64,000 bases of DNA. Source: Paenibacillus kribbensis. GTDB taxonomy: Bacteria; Bacillota; Bacilli; Paenibacillales; Paenibacillaceae. Below the pieces are notes generated by a model. It was not told the DNA's origin and did no database searches. It saw only the letters and a program-made list of their open reading frames with translations. Position 1 is the first letter of the stretch, and the number at the start of each line of letters is the position of its first letter. Positions 37,632-45,811 of the stretch are shown here, piece by piece. The DNA lies in assembly GCF_002240415.1 (NCBI RefSeq), contig NZ_CP020028.1, forward strand, positions 873,501 through 937,500, given 5' to 3'. A program made the translations under genes and the position numbers.

Positions 37632-38759
37632 ATGAACAGAAAAATCGGGGTTAGGCTTGTAAAATGTCTGGTTGCAGGTGCAGCGCTGGCTGTGTTGCTG
37701 CCGCAGGCTGTGGAGTGGGGCAACAGTGTATATGCGGCGTCGGTCAAGCCGACTTCATCCGTATCGTCGCAGCAGCTTCAGAATAAGCTTTTACAGGCCA
37801 TGGATACACGGAGTGAAACGCTGACCTTTACATATCAAGGGCGGGTGAACGGTCTCAAGCAGCAGCTGGAGACGGCCATTCAACAGGCCATGGAGAGCGA
37901 TCCGTATGTGAATTATACGATCAAAAGCTATGCATTCAGCTATACTGGCACTACCACGTCCGCTGAGGTCACGATTCGTTTGAGCTACCGTGAAACGAAG
38001 GAACAGACGGCCTACGTGAATAGCACCGTTCAATCCGTGCTGGGGGATATCATTACGAAGGGCATGACCGATCATGAGAAGGTGAAGGCCATTCATGACT
38101 GGATTGTGGTTCGTCTGAAATACGATGAAACACAACAAAAGTATACAGCCTACGATGGTCTGAAAACCGGGAGCACCGTCTGTCAGGGATATTCCTTGCT
38201 AGCCTACAAAATGCTGGAACGCGCAGGGATTACGAACCGGATTGTAGAAGGAAGAGCAGGGGGCCAGCTGCATGCATGGAATCTTGTTTTGCTGGATGGT
38301 CACTGGTATCACATGGATACGACCTGGGATGATCCAACCCCGGATCGCGGGAACGAGGTAAGCACTTCCTATTATCTGCTGACCGACATCGAAATGCGCC
38401 GGGACCACTCATGGGTTAAACCGTATCCTCAGGCGAACACATCGTACCGGCAAACCTTATCAGCAATGATCGCTGCGGGAGGACCGAAGGCCGCTGTGTA
38501 TCAAAAGCTGTATAATAACCTGGAATACCCGCTCCAGGACGGCAAGGGTTTGGTTAAATCATCGGCCGACATCAAGGAGCAGGTTCGCACGGCTATAAAT
38601 AAAGGCGGGGCGACGCTTACCTTCGGATATCAGGGGACAGAGCGAAGCCTCAAGGAAGATTTGCAGCCATTATATCAGCTCGGTTTGAAGTCCATCTCCT
38701 ATCAGATTACGAATTTAGGCAGTACCGGGAATCTTCGTGTAACGTTGAAATGGACCTAA
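37632..38759 (+). CDS. Secreted transglutaminase-like protein, copy 2
   Basis: A 375-aa paralogue of the protein at 33652, with a nearly identical signal peptide (MNRKIGVRLVKCLVAGAALA) and an intact triad: C184 in STVCQGYS, H214 in QLHAWN and D229 in MDTTWDDP. The C-terminal domain (LQPLYQLGLKSISYQI) is also shared. The start at 37632 aligns with copy 1; a longer frame from 37605 exists. The two genes are in direct orientation about 4 kb apart with feo between them on the other strand. Confidence 0.87.
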   Translation: MNRKIGVRLVKCLVAGAALAVLLPQAVEWGNSVYAASVKPTSSVSSQQLQNKLLQAMDTRSETLTFTYQGRVNGLKQQLETAIQQAMESDPYVNYTIKSYAFSYTGTTTSAEVTIRLSYRETKEQTAYVNSTVQSVLGDIITKGMTDHEKVKAIHDWIVVRLKYDETQQKYTAYDGLKTGSTVCQGYSLLAYKMLERAGITNRIVEGRAGGQLHAWNLVLLDGHWYHMDTTWDDPTPDRGNEVSTSYYLLTDIEMRRDHSWVKPYPQANTSYRQTLSAMIAAGGPKAAVYQKLYNNLEYPLQDGKGLVKSSADIKEQVRTAINKGGATLTFGYQGTERSLKEDLQPLYQLGLKSISYQITNLGSTGNLRVTLKWT

Positions 38760-38808
38760 TCCATCTTGCAGTAAAAAAGCTACACTACTAAAGGAGTATT
38801 TTATTGAT

Positions 38809-40191
38809 ATGCACAAGCGTTCCTTTACTTATCTGCTTGGCACCCAGACCATGTCAAATGCGGCCGATATTCTTTATATTATGGCACTTGTATCGCTCGT
38901 TTTTCATGAGACGGATTCGATCTTTTCCTCGGTGCTCGTTCCGTTGCTGCGGATGGGAGCACAGATGATTAGCGGCTTTTTGGCACCGCTGATTTTGGCC
39001 CGATTCCAGCTGCCTTTTATTTTATTCGTTTCCCAGCTTGGGCAACTGGCTTTCTTTGCTGTTCTGCTGGGCCACCTGTGGTTAGCGGGCACGGAGCCGA
39101 TATGGGTGATCGTATTTACGATGGTAGCAGCCATGTCTTTTCTGGACGGCTGGACTACACCTGCACGTAATGCGTTGATTCCTCGTCTTGCCTCCGGCGA
39201 AGAGCTGATGCGGGCAAACAGTTTTGTATCCGTCAGCGATCAGACGGTACAACTAGCGGGCTGGGGGCTTAGTGGCGTGCTTGTAGCCATGCTGGGCTCT
39301 GAAAAGACACTGCTGGTGGCCGGCGGACTATATATGATAGCCCTGATGTTCACCAGCCTGATCCGAGATCCATTAGAGGGCAAGGCTCATTACTTGCTGC
39401 AGCCCGCAACACGGGTACGAAGTGGGGAGGATTTAGCGTCCGAGGCTGTATCTGAGTCGGGGCAAGGACATTATGACCTGCCTCCCGTACAGCTGGAAGA
39501 AATGCTTCATGGCCCGGAGTCGGAAAGCCCGGCGTTACCTCCAAAGCGTAAAAAAGAAATATTGCGTGAAGGCTGGAGCCTTATCGGAGCCAGTCGAAGG
39601 CTCAAAGCTCTTATTTTCATGGATATGATTGACTTGCTGGGGGGATCCGTGTGGGTCGGCGCGTTCACGCTTGCTTTCGCTCAGCAGGTTCTGCACAAGA
39701 GCGAGGCATGGTGGGGATACATTAATGCAGCGTATTTTGCGGGCGCGATCGGTGGAGGCATCGTTGTCCTCGCCTGCGTCAAGCATTTGCAGCCCAGACT
39801 GCTGCCCGCCATGCTGGCGGGGATGGCAGGCTACGGCCTGCTGACAGCCTGGTATGCGCTGAACACATTACCGCCGCTGACGCTGCTTATCGTGTTGTTG
39901 ATGGGATTGCCTGCGGAAATGTCGGTCGTATCCCGCCGCACGATGATGCAAATGAGCGTGTCTGTGCATGATTTGCCTAAGGTACTGTCGGCCCAGGCCA
40001 CATTGACCAGTCTGACCTTTTGCATTTCGCTGCTCTTAATGGGCTGGATTGCAGATCATCTGGGCATCGTTAATTTGTACTTGTTTTCCTCATTATTGAC
40101 ACTGATCGCTGTAATTTATGGCATCTTCACTCGACGTGCCTTAGATATGTCTTTAACAGCTGCAGTAGCCGCAGCTCCTTCCTCCAAATAA
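38809..40191 (+). CDS. MFS transporter, EntS/macrolide-efflux-like
   Basis: A 460-aa, 12-helix exporter. The segment MSFLDGWTTPARNALIPRL after helix 4 is typical of the EntS/MefA-like MFS_3 group. A long hydrophilic central loop (about residues 190-250) links the two six-helix halves. AAAGGAG precedes the ATG. Substrate unknown; siderophore or antibiotic export would be typical. Confidence 0.85.
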   Translation: MHKRSFTYLLGTQTMSNAADILYIMALVSLVFHETDSIFSSVLVPLLRMGAQMISGFLAPLILARFQLPFILFVSQLGQLAFFAVLLGHLWLAGTEPIWVIVFTMVAAMSFLDGWTTPARNALIPRLASGEELMRANSFVSVSDQTVQLAGWGLSGVLVAMLGSEKTLLVAGGLYMIALMFTSLIRDPLEGKAHYLLQPATRVRSGEDLASEAVSESGQGHYDLPPVQLEEMLHGPESESPALPPKRKKEILREGWSLIGASRRLKALIFMDMIDLLGGSVWVGAFTLAFAQQVLHKSEAWWGYINAAYFAGAIGGGIVVLACVKHLQPRLLPAMLAGMAGYGLLTAWYALNTLPPLTLLIVLLMGLPAEMSVVSRRTMMQMSVSVHDLPKVLSAQATLTSLTFCISLLLMGWIADHLGIVNLYLFSSLLTLIAVIYGIFTRRALDMSLTAAVAAAPSSK

Positions 40192-40194
40192 AAC

Positions 40195-40295
40195 AAAAAG
40201 CCCGTCTCCGGGCATCTATAGGTAAACATGCGACTGAGCGTTCTGGGACCAGAATGAACAGCATGTTTTCCATGATATGTGGAGACGGGCTTTTT
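40195..40295. terminator. Long nested inverted repeat; bidirectional terminator
   Basis: The outer arms AAAAAGCCCGTCTCC and GGAGACGGGCTTTTT lie about 70 bases apart. Inside are AAACATGC/GCATGTTT and TTCTGG-GA-CCAGAA. The whole 101-base element can fold as one cruciform-like rod between convergent genes. Confidence 0.75.
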
Positions 40296-40301
40296 ACTAT
40301 T

Positions 40302-41768
40302 TTATTTATTCGCAGAAGCATCTGAGCTCAAATCACATTCTTTTAATGGAACGACCTTGGTACGTTTGATCCATTTGTAGCCAAACCACAGAATAAGGAA
40401 CAGTGGCACACTCATGTACGTAGCAATCATCGTTTTCCAGTCGATCTCCTGTCCGGTGAAGGCATCCGCACCTTGCCCGATAATAACGATGATACACAGC
40501 GCGAAGGCGAACAACGGCCCAAACGGGAACCAGCGTGCTGTGTATGGCAGCTCACTCAGACTATGCCCCTGTGCCATAAAGGCACGACGGAAACGATAGT
40601 GACTGACCGCAATACCGACCCACGTAATAAACCCGCACATTCCGGAGGCATTTAGCAGCCAGTTGTAGACGACACCATCCCCGTACAGAGAGGCAAGAAA
40701 GGCCAGCATACCGACTGCAGTCGTGATCAGCAAGGCATTCATAGGAATGCCGCGTCGATTGACGTGTCCGAGGAAGCGGGGAGCTTTGCCTTCGCGTGCC
40801 AGAGCAAACAGCACACGTGTTGCTGCGTACATCCCCGAGTTGCCTGCTGACAATACGGAGGTCAAAATAACGGCGTTCATGACAGAGGCGGCAATCGCAA
40901 GCCCGGCTTTTTCAAACACAAGCGTAAACGGACTGACTCCAATGTCGCTGATATCTCCCCGCAGCAGGTTCGGATTCGTATACGGAATAATCAATCCAAT
41001 GACGAGAATCGCCAGAATATAAAAGAACAGGATGCGCCAAAAGATTTGGCGAATGGCCCGCGGCACATTTTCACGCGGATTTTCGCTTTCTCCAGCCGCT
41101 ACCCCGATCAGCTCTGTTCCCTGAAAGGAAAAGCCTGCAGCCATGAATACACCCAATACGGCGAAGAATCCGCCATGGAACGGAGCGTCTCCGACCGTGA
41201 AGTTGGCGAAGCCAACCGCCGGGCCACCCATAATGCCGAAGATCATTAGCACACCCACAGCCAAAAAGATGACCACAGTCACAATTTTAATCATGGCAAA
41301 CCAGTATTCAGATTCGCCATAGCCTTTGACGGTCAACGCGTTCAGCGTAAAGATGACGGCCAAAAATAGCAGACTCCACCAGGCGGAGTGACTTTCCGGG
41401 AACCAGTATTTGATCAGCACTGTTGCTGCCGCCAGTTCGGCGGCAATCGTCACCGCCCAGTTATACCAGAAGTTCCAGCCCATGGCGAAACCGAAAGCCG
41501 GATCAACAAAGCGACCTGCATAGGTGTTAAAAGAGCCGGATTCAGGCATGAATGTAGCCAATTCACCGAGGCTGGTCATCAGGAAGTAGACCATGAGTCC
41601 GACTGCAGCATAGGCCAGCAGGGCTCCGCCGGGTCCGGCTTCGGCAACCGCGCCTCCGCTGGCGAGGAACAGGCCTGTTCCGATGGAACCCCCGAGGGCG
41701 ATCATCGTCATATGTCGGGCTTTGAGACTTTTCCGCAAGGTTGCGTCAGGTGTTGCTTTGTGTTGCAC
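40302..41768 (-). CDS. Amino-acid permease (APC family), probably lysine
   Basis: A 488-aa, 12-helix amino-acid/H+ symporter of the LysP/GabP/RocE group, with the consensus helix 1 region RHMTMIALGGSIGTGLFLASG and ESGSFNTYAGRFVDPAFGFAMGWNFW. It starts with GTG at 41768, eight bases after AAGGAG; upstream in-frame ATGs fall in the riboswitch expression platform. A lysine riboswitch and terminator precede it, which points to lysine as substrate (established use of L-box leaders; inference here). Confidence 0.9.
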   Translation of the reverse strand: MQHKATPDATLRKSLKARHMTMIALGGSIGTGLFLASGGAVAEAGPGGALLAYAAVGLMVYFLMTSLGELATFMPESGSFNTYAGRFVDPAFGFAMGWNFWYNWAVTIAAELAAATVLIKYWFPESHSAWWSLLFLAVIFTLNALTVKGYGESEYWFAMIKIVTVVIFLAVGVLMIFGIMGGPAVGFANFTVGDAPFHGGFFAVLGVFMAAGFSFQGTELIGVAAGESENPRENVPRAIRQIFWRILFFYILAILVIGLIIPYTNPNLLRGDISDIGVSPFTLVFEKAGLAIAASVMNAVILTSVLSAGNSGMYAATRVLFALAREGKAPRFLGHVNRRGIPMNALLITTAVGMLAFLASLYGDGVVYNWLLNASGMCGFITWVGIAVSHYRFRRAFMAQGHSLSELPYTARWFPFGPLFAFALCIIVIIGQGADAFTGQEIDWKTMIATYMSVPLFLILWFGYKWIKRTKVVPLKECDLSSDASANK

Positions 41769-41844
41769 GTTCAAACACTCCTTCATGAAATTGTATTTCA
41801 TGTCAGGGCAAGAGCCAGAAGGAGGGGGAAGTATATAAATCAAA

Positions 41845-41872
41845 AGACCGCAGGAAATACGCCTGCGGTCTT
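41845..41872 (-). terminator. Riboswitch-controlled terminator
   Basis: On the minus strand, AAGACCGCAGG-CGTATTT-CCTGCGGTCTT is followed by TTGATTTATAT. It lies between the aptamer and the permease start. Confidence 0.8.
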
Positions 41873-41902
41873 GTCTATGCATTCCGCACCATACCTTCTT
41901 CT

Positions 41903-42107
41903 ATAACAAGATAGCTCAACACACGTGTCTGTGTCAGGACATCGCGTGACAGTTCTGCTCCTTTCGGTCAGCAGCCCCAGCATTCGGAGTATTTACAAAG
42001 AGTCAGCTCCGCATACTTCGGCGGGTGTACCTTTCCACTGGAATCACAGACGGCTCTTGGCGTCTCCTCCGGTGTACTGATTACATCCGCGACCTCTACC
42101 TCATCAT
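41903..42107 (-). promoter_or_regulatory. Lysine riboswitch (L box)
   Basis: The minus strand carries the conserved L-box order. GGTAGAGGTCGCGG is followed by AATCAGTACACCGGAGGAG, then GGTACACCCGCCGAAG, then GCTGGGGCTGCTGACC and finally GAGCTATCTTG. The ends ATGATGAGGTAG (from 42107) and CTATCTTGTTAT (ending 41903) pair over 12 positions to close P1. A terminator follows at 41872-41845, so lysine binding would stop transcription of the permease. Confidence 0.88.
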
Positions 42108-42160
42108 AAAACAGGGTTGATGAGGTGTATGACATGATATTTTATTGTATAGCGAACTAC

Positions 42161-42190
42161 AGTATATCGTACCTGTACATCTTCTGACAA
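42161..42190 (-). promoter_or_regulatory. Promoter for the lysine riboswitch and permease
   Basis: On the minus strand, TTGTCA (42190-42185) and TATACT (42166-42161) are 18 bases apart, about 50 bases before the aptamer. Confidence 0.55.
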
Positions 42191-42228
42191 TCGACAATTT
42201 TTTGAATTTGCCGCTGTAAAGTATAAAA

Positions 42229-43362
42229 TCATGAATTGCGCTTGGCCATCTGCTGCCAGACTGTGCCTGCGGCCTGCTCGCCTGACTCGATGCGCTCCAG
42301 CGCCATTTTAGCCTGCAGACTGACCTCGAATTCGGGGTCATCGACAGCCTTCTCCAGCGCGTCACGCGCCTCCTCGGTCCCGACCTCGTATAAAAAACGG
42401 GCCGCCCGCCAGCGAACCAGCTTGCTGCTATCCGACAGCGCTTCAATCATCGCACCGGTAGCGACCGGATCACCGATGTCCGACAGCGTGTCGCCTGCGG
42501 TACGGCGCACCGCGGCGGAAGGATCGCGCAGCGCCTCGGCCAGCAGCTCCATCGCCTCCGGTGAGCGGATATCGCCCAGATAGACGACACCCAGCCGCCG
42601 CAGCTGCATTTTGTCGTCATGCAGCGCTTGCCGGATAAGCGGCAAGCGCTCGGGTGTCGGCTCCAGCCGATCCAGCGCAGCGTAGCGTGTGCGCCAATCC
42701 TCGTGCTGCAGGGCCTGCTCCAGCTCGGCATCGCTCCATTCGCGGCGTTCCTCCACGAATTCGCTGTTGTTCGCGCCGTGGGCAATCGCCTGCTGGATAA
42801 TCTGCTCCAGCCGTTCCTGCGGAAAGGCGGCTTCCAGCTCCTGCTCGACCTCGCGCGCAATATCCGGCAGCTCACCATAACGAACGCCGTAATCACTGAG
42901 CTTGCGCTCCTTGATCAGTGTAGCACTCGCTACACGCGTAACGGCTTGCACAAAGCGGTCGGACAAGGAAATCCGTTCCTCCTTCTGTCCCGCCTTAACC
43001 CGAATTTGCATCGGAAGGCCGCGGAAAAATTGCACAAAGACCTGTGCTTCGCCAAACGCTTCCCCGGAGGTTTCTTCCGGCAAATCCCAATTGGCGTCAG
43101 CGCCTTCCTCGCCCAGCTGATCCCGGACTTGACCCAGAATGGTAGACCAGTCTGCATTGCCTTTGCGGTCAAGGGCGACAAAATCCGTCGTGTGGAACAC
43201 GCTTTTGACCCCTTCAATGGCCAGCATGCGCCGGATGAATGGGGGGGCGGAACGCTCATTGTCCCGTGTATATGTTCTGCGGATACCTGCTTCCAGTCGT
43301 TCATCCAGATGCAGCATCATGGTGTTCGGACTGGGAGTCGGCTCGATAGATGTGATCTTCAT
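42229..43362 (-). CDS. CvfC-like protein: NifU-N-type scaffold domain plus HEAT repeats
   Basis: A 377-aa cytoplasmic protein. Residues 1-90 resemble the Nfu/NifU N-terminal domain (MKITSIEPTPSPNTMMLHL...). The C-terminal half (about residues 205-365) is a run of HEAT/PBS-like repeats, for example LGDIRSPEAMELLAEALRD and LSDIGDPVATGAMIEAL. This is the architecture of staphylococcal conserved virulence factor C and B. subtilis YpgR. Its biochemical function is not established. The start at 43362 has AGGAGG 11 bases upstream. Confidence 0.8.
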   Translation of the reverse strand: MKITSIEPTPSPNTMMLHLDERLEAGIRRTYTRDNERSAPPFIRRMLAIEGVKSVFHTTDFVALDRKGNADWSTILGQVRDQLGEEGADANWDLPEETSGEAFGEAQVFVQFFRGLPMQIRVKAGQKEERISLSDRFVQAVTRVASATLIKERKLSDYGVRYGELPDIAREVEQELEAAFPQERLEQIIQQAIAHGANNSEFVEERREWSDAELEQALQHEDWRTRYAALDRLEPTPERLPLIRQALHDDKMQLRRLGVVYLGDIRSPEAMELLAEALRDPSAAVRRTAGDTLSDIGDPVATGAMIEALSDSSKLVRWRAARFLYEVGTEEARDALEKAVDDPEFEVSLQAKMALERIESGEQAAGTVWQQMAKRNS

Positions 43363-43573
43363 AGCTCGGTACAGCCTCCTGTTCAAAAGTTCTCCATATA
43401 TAGCTTATCTGTATTGTACCTCATTCTATGGATGTCTCCAAAGAGATAGTTTGTAATCTTGAGGGAAATGCAATGACATATTTCACATAAATCATATAAA
43501 CATGTCTGATGAAAGTTACTATAGCGCCACTGCGCAGTGGCACTATAGTAACTTTTAAGTTCACTTTATAGCT

Positions 43574-44806
43574 TTATGCACTCCGCTTCAATGAATCATT
43601 TTGCTTCTGACGAATGAGTAGGGAGGCGATAAAGCCCACAGACAGAACAGCTGCCAGCAGCATAAATGTAGCCGCCTGATTTCCGCTGTTACTCATCAAA
43701 CGAATAGAAAGCATAGGTGCCAGGCTCGTACCTGCGAACAGAATGAAGGTGTAAAGTGAGACCGCTATCGCTCTTGCTGAACCTCCCAGCTGGCCGACAA
43801 TTGCAATGAGTGAAGGAACGCTCAAGGCAATGCCGCTTACAAAACATACACTCAACACGACGATAGCAATAAGAGAATGCGTCATTCCCGTCAGCGCCAA
43901 GCTGAGAATGGAGAGAGCTAGGGCTGCTCGTAATATAAGATGCACACCCAATTTTTGGGCTAGCTTTCCGGCAAAAGGTGATAGAAGCATGCCGATGATG
44001 CCAGCGGATCTTACATAAAGCATCTGCGTGCTGTTCAGGCCAAATTCGGGACCGCCCAGATAGCTGCCCAAAACAGTATACATGCTCACAAAGGACATCA
44101 GGAGCACAAAAGCGACCGTGTAGCTTAGCCACAAAGGATACGAGCGCACAACAGTACCCAACTGACTGAAGGCTGCTAAAATGCGGACGCCTCGTTGAGG
44201 CGAGGGAGCTTTAGGCAGGAAAAAAAGGACGATCAGGAAGGTTATGGCGTACAGTACCCCCAGCATCCAAAAGACCATATTCCATCCCATTTGTTCACTG
44301 ATGACAATACTAAATACCTGTCCGGCAATACCTGCTATCAGAAAACCGGTGCTGATAAAGCCGATAGCCGTTACCCGCTTTTCGGTCGGAAACATATCTA
44401 CAGCGTAAGCGAGAGCTACGGGAGAAAAGGTGGCCGCCGCCAAGCCCTGTAGCAGGCGTAGTGCCACTAATACCGGATACTGACTGGTTAAGCCGAGGCA
44501 TAACGAAATAATCGTTAATGCGAGCAGTCCGGAGACGATGACCTGCTTTCGTCCAAAGCGGTCAGACAGTCCCCCATAAATAAGGCAGCCCATCGCAAAG
44601 CCCAAGGAAAAGATACTGCCCGGCAAGGCTGCTTCGGCAAGCGTTTTTCCAAATACATCGGCAAAGAGGGGAACCAGAGGCACCGTTACATATAGGCTGG
44701 ACATGACTACAACCGCTGACCAGCATAGGGTGACTATCATCCATCCATAAGGCAGAACTGCGTTTTCCTTCTGTATAGCGGTATGATTTGTTCGTAATTT
44801 ACTCAT
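43574..44806 (-). CDS. MFS transporter (YgaY/AraJ-like exporter)
   Basis: A 410-aa, 12-helix MFS protein. Motif A GGLSDRFGRKQVIVSG follows helix 2 and is repeated in weak form in the second half (FAGKLAQKLGVHLILRA). Helix 4 contains LRLLQGLAAATFSPVALAY. AAGGAG lies ten bases before the start. The MarR gene upstream and the operator copy at 44866 suggest substrate-inducible efflux; the substrate is unknown. Confidence 0.88.
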   Translation of the reverse strand: MSKLRTNHTAIQKENAVLPYGWMIVTLCWSAVVVMSSLYVTVPLVPLFADVFGKTLAEAALPGSIFSLGFAMGCLIYGGLSDRFGRKQVIVSGLLALTIISLCLGLTSQYPVLVALRLLQGLAAATFSPVALAYAVDMFPTEKRVTAIGFISTGFLIAGIAGQVFSIVISEQMGWNMVFWMLGVLYAITFLIVLFFLPKAPSPQRGVRILAAFSQLGTVVRSYPLWLSYTVAFVLLMSFVSMYTVLGSYLGGPEFGLNSTQMLYVRSAGIIGMLLSPFAGKLAQKLGVHLILRAALALSILSLALTGMTHSLIAIVVLSVCFVSGIALSVPSLIAIVGQLGGSARAIAVSLYTFILFAGTSLAPMLSIRLMSNSGNQAATFMLLAAVLSVGFIASLLIRQKQNDSLKRSA

Positions 44807-44865
44807 TTATGGAACACTCCTTCATGATAAAATTAGCAACTTGTTAATGTAATCAATTTGTAATA

Positions 44866-44881
44866 TTAGATAACCTAATTA
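44866..44881. promoter_or_regulatory. Putative MarR operator, MFS copy
   Basis: TTAGATAACCTAATTA contains the inverted repeat TTAG-N5-CTAA. The same 16 bases occur, in reverse orientation on the plus strand, at 45470. Confidence 0.65.
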
Positions 44882-44895
44882 TATGCTCAAAAAAA

Positions 44896-45450
44896 TTATC
44901 TACCCACCCCCAATCTGCGCTCCATATGATGGTGGAGCTTCTCTATAATCCGCGAAAAAACAACCTGCTCCTCAGGCTCCAAAATGCTCGCCAGAGAAGC
45001 ACAGGAGGACCAAAATACAGGGAGTACCTGCTGTACAAGAAGGGAGCCTTCGTCTGTAATACGTACATGAATCTTGCGTCGATCTGTGGGAGTATGTTCC
45101 CTGATAATCCATCCTCTTTGCTCTGTCCAGTCCAGGATTGATGTCACGGATGCGCGTCGAATTCCGAGACGGTCGGCAATCATCGAGGGGCTCATCTGAT
45201 CTTGTGATTGATGCAGGGTTAATAGTAAAAGCAAATCCAGCTTGCTCTCTGTCAGACCGTAAGCAGACAAATCCAGATCAATCGCATCAAGCACGTTATC
45301 ACCCGTCCATAGCAAAAACAGACCGATGCGGGCAAGCTGCCGGTCCGTTTCGGCAAGAGCTGTTTGATCCATTAACTCCAGATAAGGCTCTGGCCCAAGG
45401 CGGGGAAGGGGGTGCTGAACGGCGTCCCGCTGATGTTGTTTTGGCGGCAT
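44896..45450 (-). CDS. MarR-family transcriptional regulator
   Basis: A 184-aa winged-helix dimer. The recognition region MIADRLGIRRASVTSILDWT and the wing RREHTPTDRRKIHVRIT-type sequence (IREHTPTDRRKIHVRITDEG) are standard. An N-terminal extension of about 35 residues (MPPKQHQRDAVQHPL...) is longer than usual. It is followed 90 bases later by the MFS gene, and both have the same operator, so autoregulation and repression of the exporter are likely. Confidence 0.88.
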   Translation of the reverse strand: MPPKQHQRDAVQHPLPRLGPEPYLELMDQTALAETDRQLARIGLFLLWTGDNVLDAIDLDLSAYGLTESKLDLLLLLTLHQSQDQMSPSMIADRLGIRRASVTSILDWTEQRGWIIREHTPTDRRKIHVRITDEGSLLVQQVLPVFWSSCASLASILEPEEQVVFSRIIEKLHHHMERRLGVGR

Positions 45451-45640
45451 AAGTTCACTCTTTTCATATAATTAGGTTATCTAACTATTTTTAATATAGC
45501 GAATTTGAAGGCATAAGACAATATCTAAACAGAAAAACGACTGTATTCAGCACCAAAGCAGGGTTAAAAATCGGCGGAGTGAACCAAACTGAGAATAGGT
45601 TACCAAAATACGCCAAAAGATAAGTGGAGGAGGCGTTCGG
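45451..45640. other. Divergent region between marR and the cyd locus
   Basis: No gene other than the start regions. It holds the MarR operator and AT-rich sequence. I saw no Rex-type palindrome and no clear cyd promoter. Confidence 0.3.
45470..45485. promoter_or_regulatory. Putative MarR operator, autoregulatory copy
   Basis: TAATTAGGTTATCTAA is the exact reverse complement of the site at 44866-44881, located 20 bases before the marR start. Confidence 0.65.
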
Positions 45641-45742
45641 ATGTTCCGCAAGCAGGAAAGAACGCTCATGATTGTATGTATTGTGATTGCGGCTATTATG
45701 CTGTACGCCGTAATTAAAAGCATAGTTCGCTTGACTCACTAG
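45641..45742 (+). CDS. Small membrane peptide, 33 aa, upstream of cydA
   Basis: A 33-residue peptide: short charged head (MFRKQERT), one helix (LMIVCIVIAAIMLYAVI), and a basic end (KSIVRLTH). A very strong GGAGGAGG lies eight bases before the ATG. It precedes cydA by 69 bases in the same direction. It could be an additional cytochrome bd accessory subunit, like CydX/CydS-type single-helix peptides, or an independent small protein. No homologue is known to me. Confidence 0.6.
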   Translation: MFRKQERTLMIVCIVIAAIMLYAVIKSIVRLTH

Positions 45743-45811
45743 CTGGTAATCAAGAGCGATTTACGATAGTTTCCCTATTTTTAAAATGTGAAATGAAGGA
45801 GTGAAACCCAT

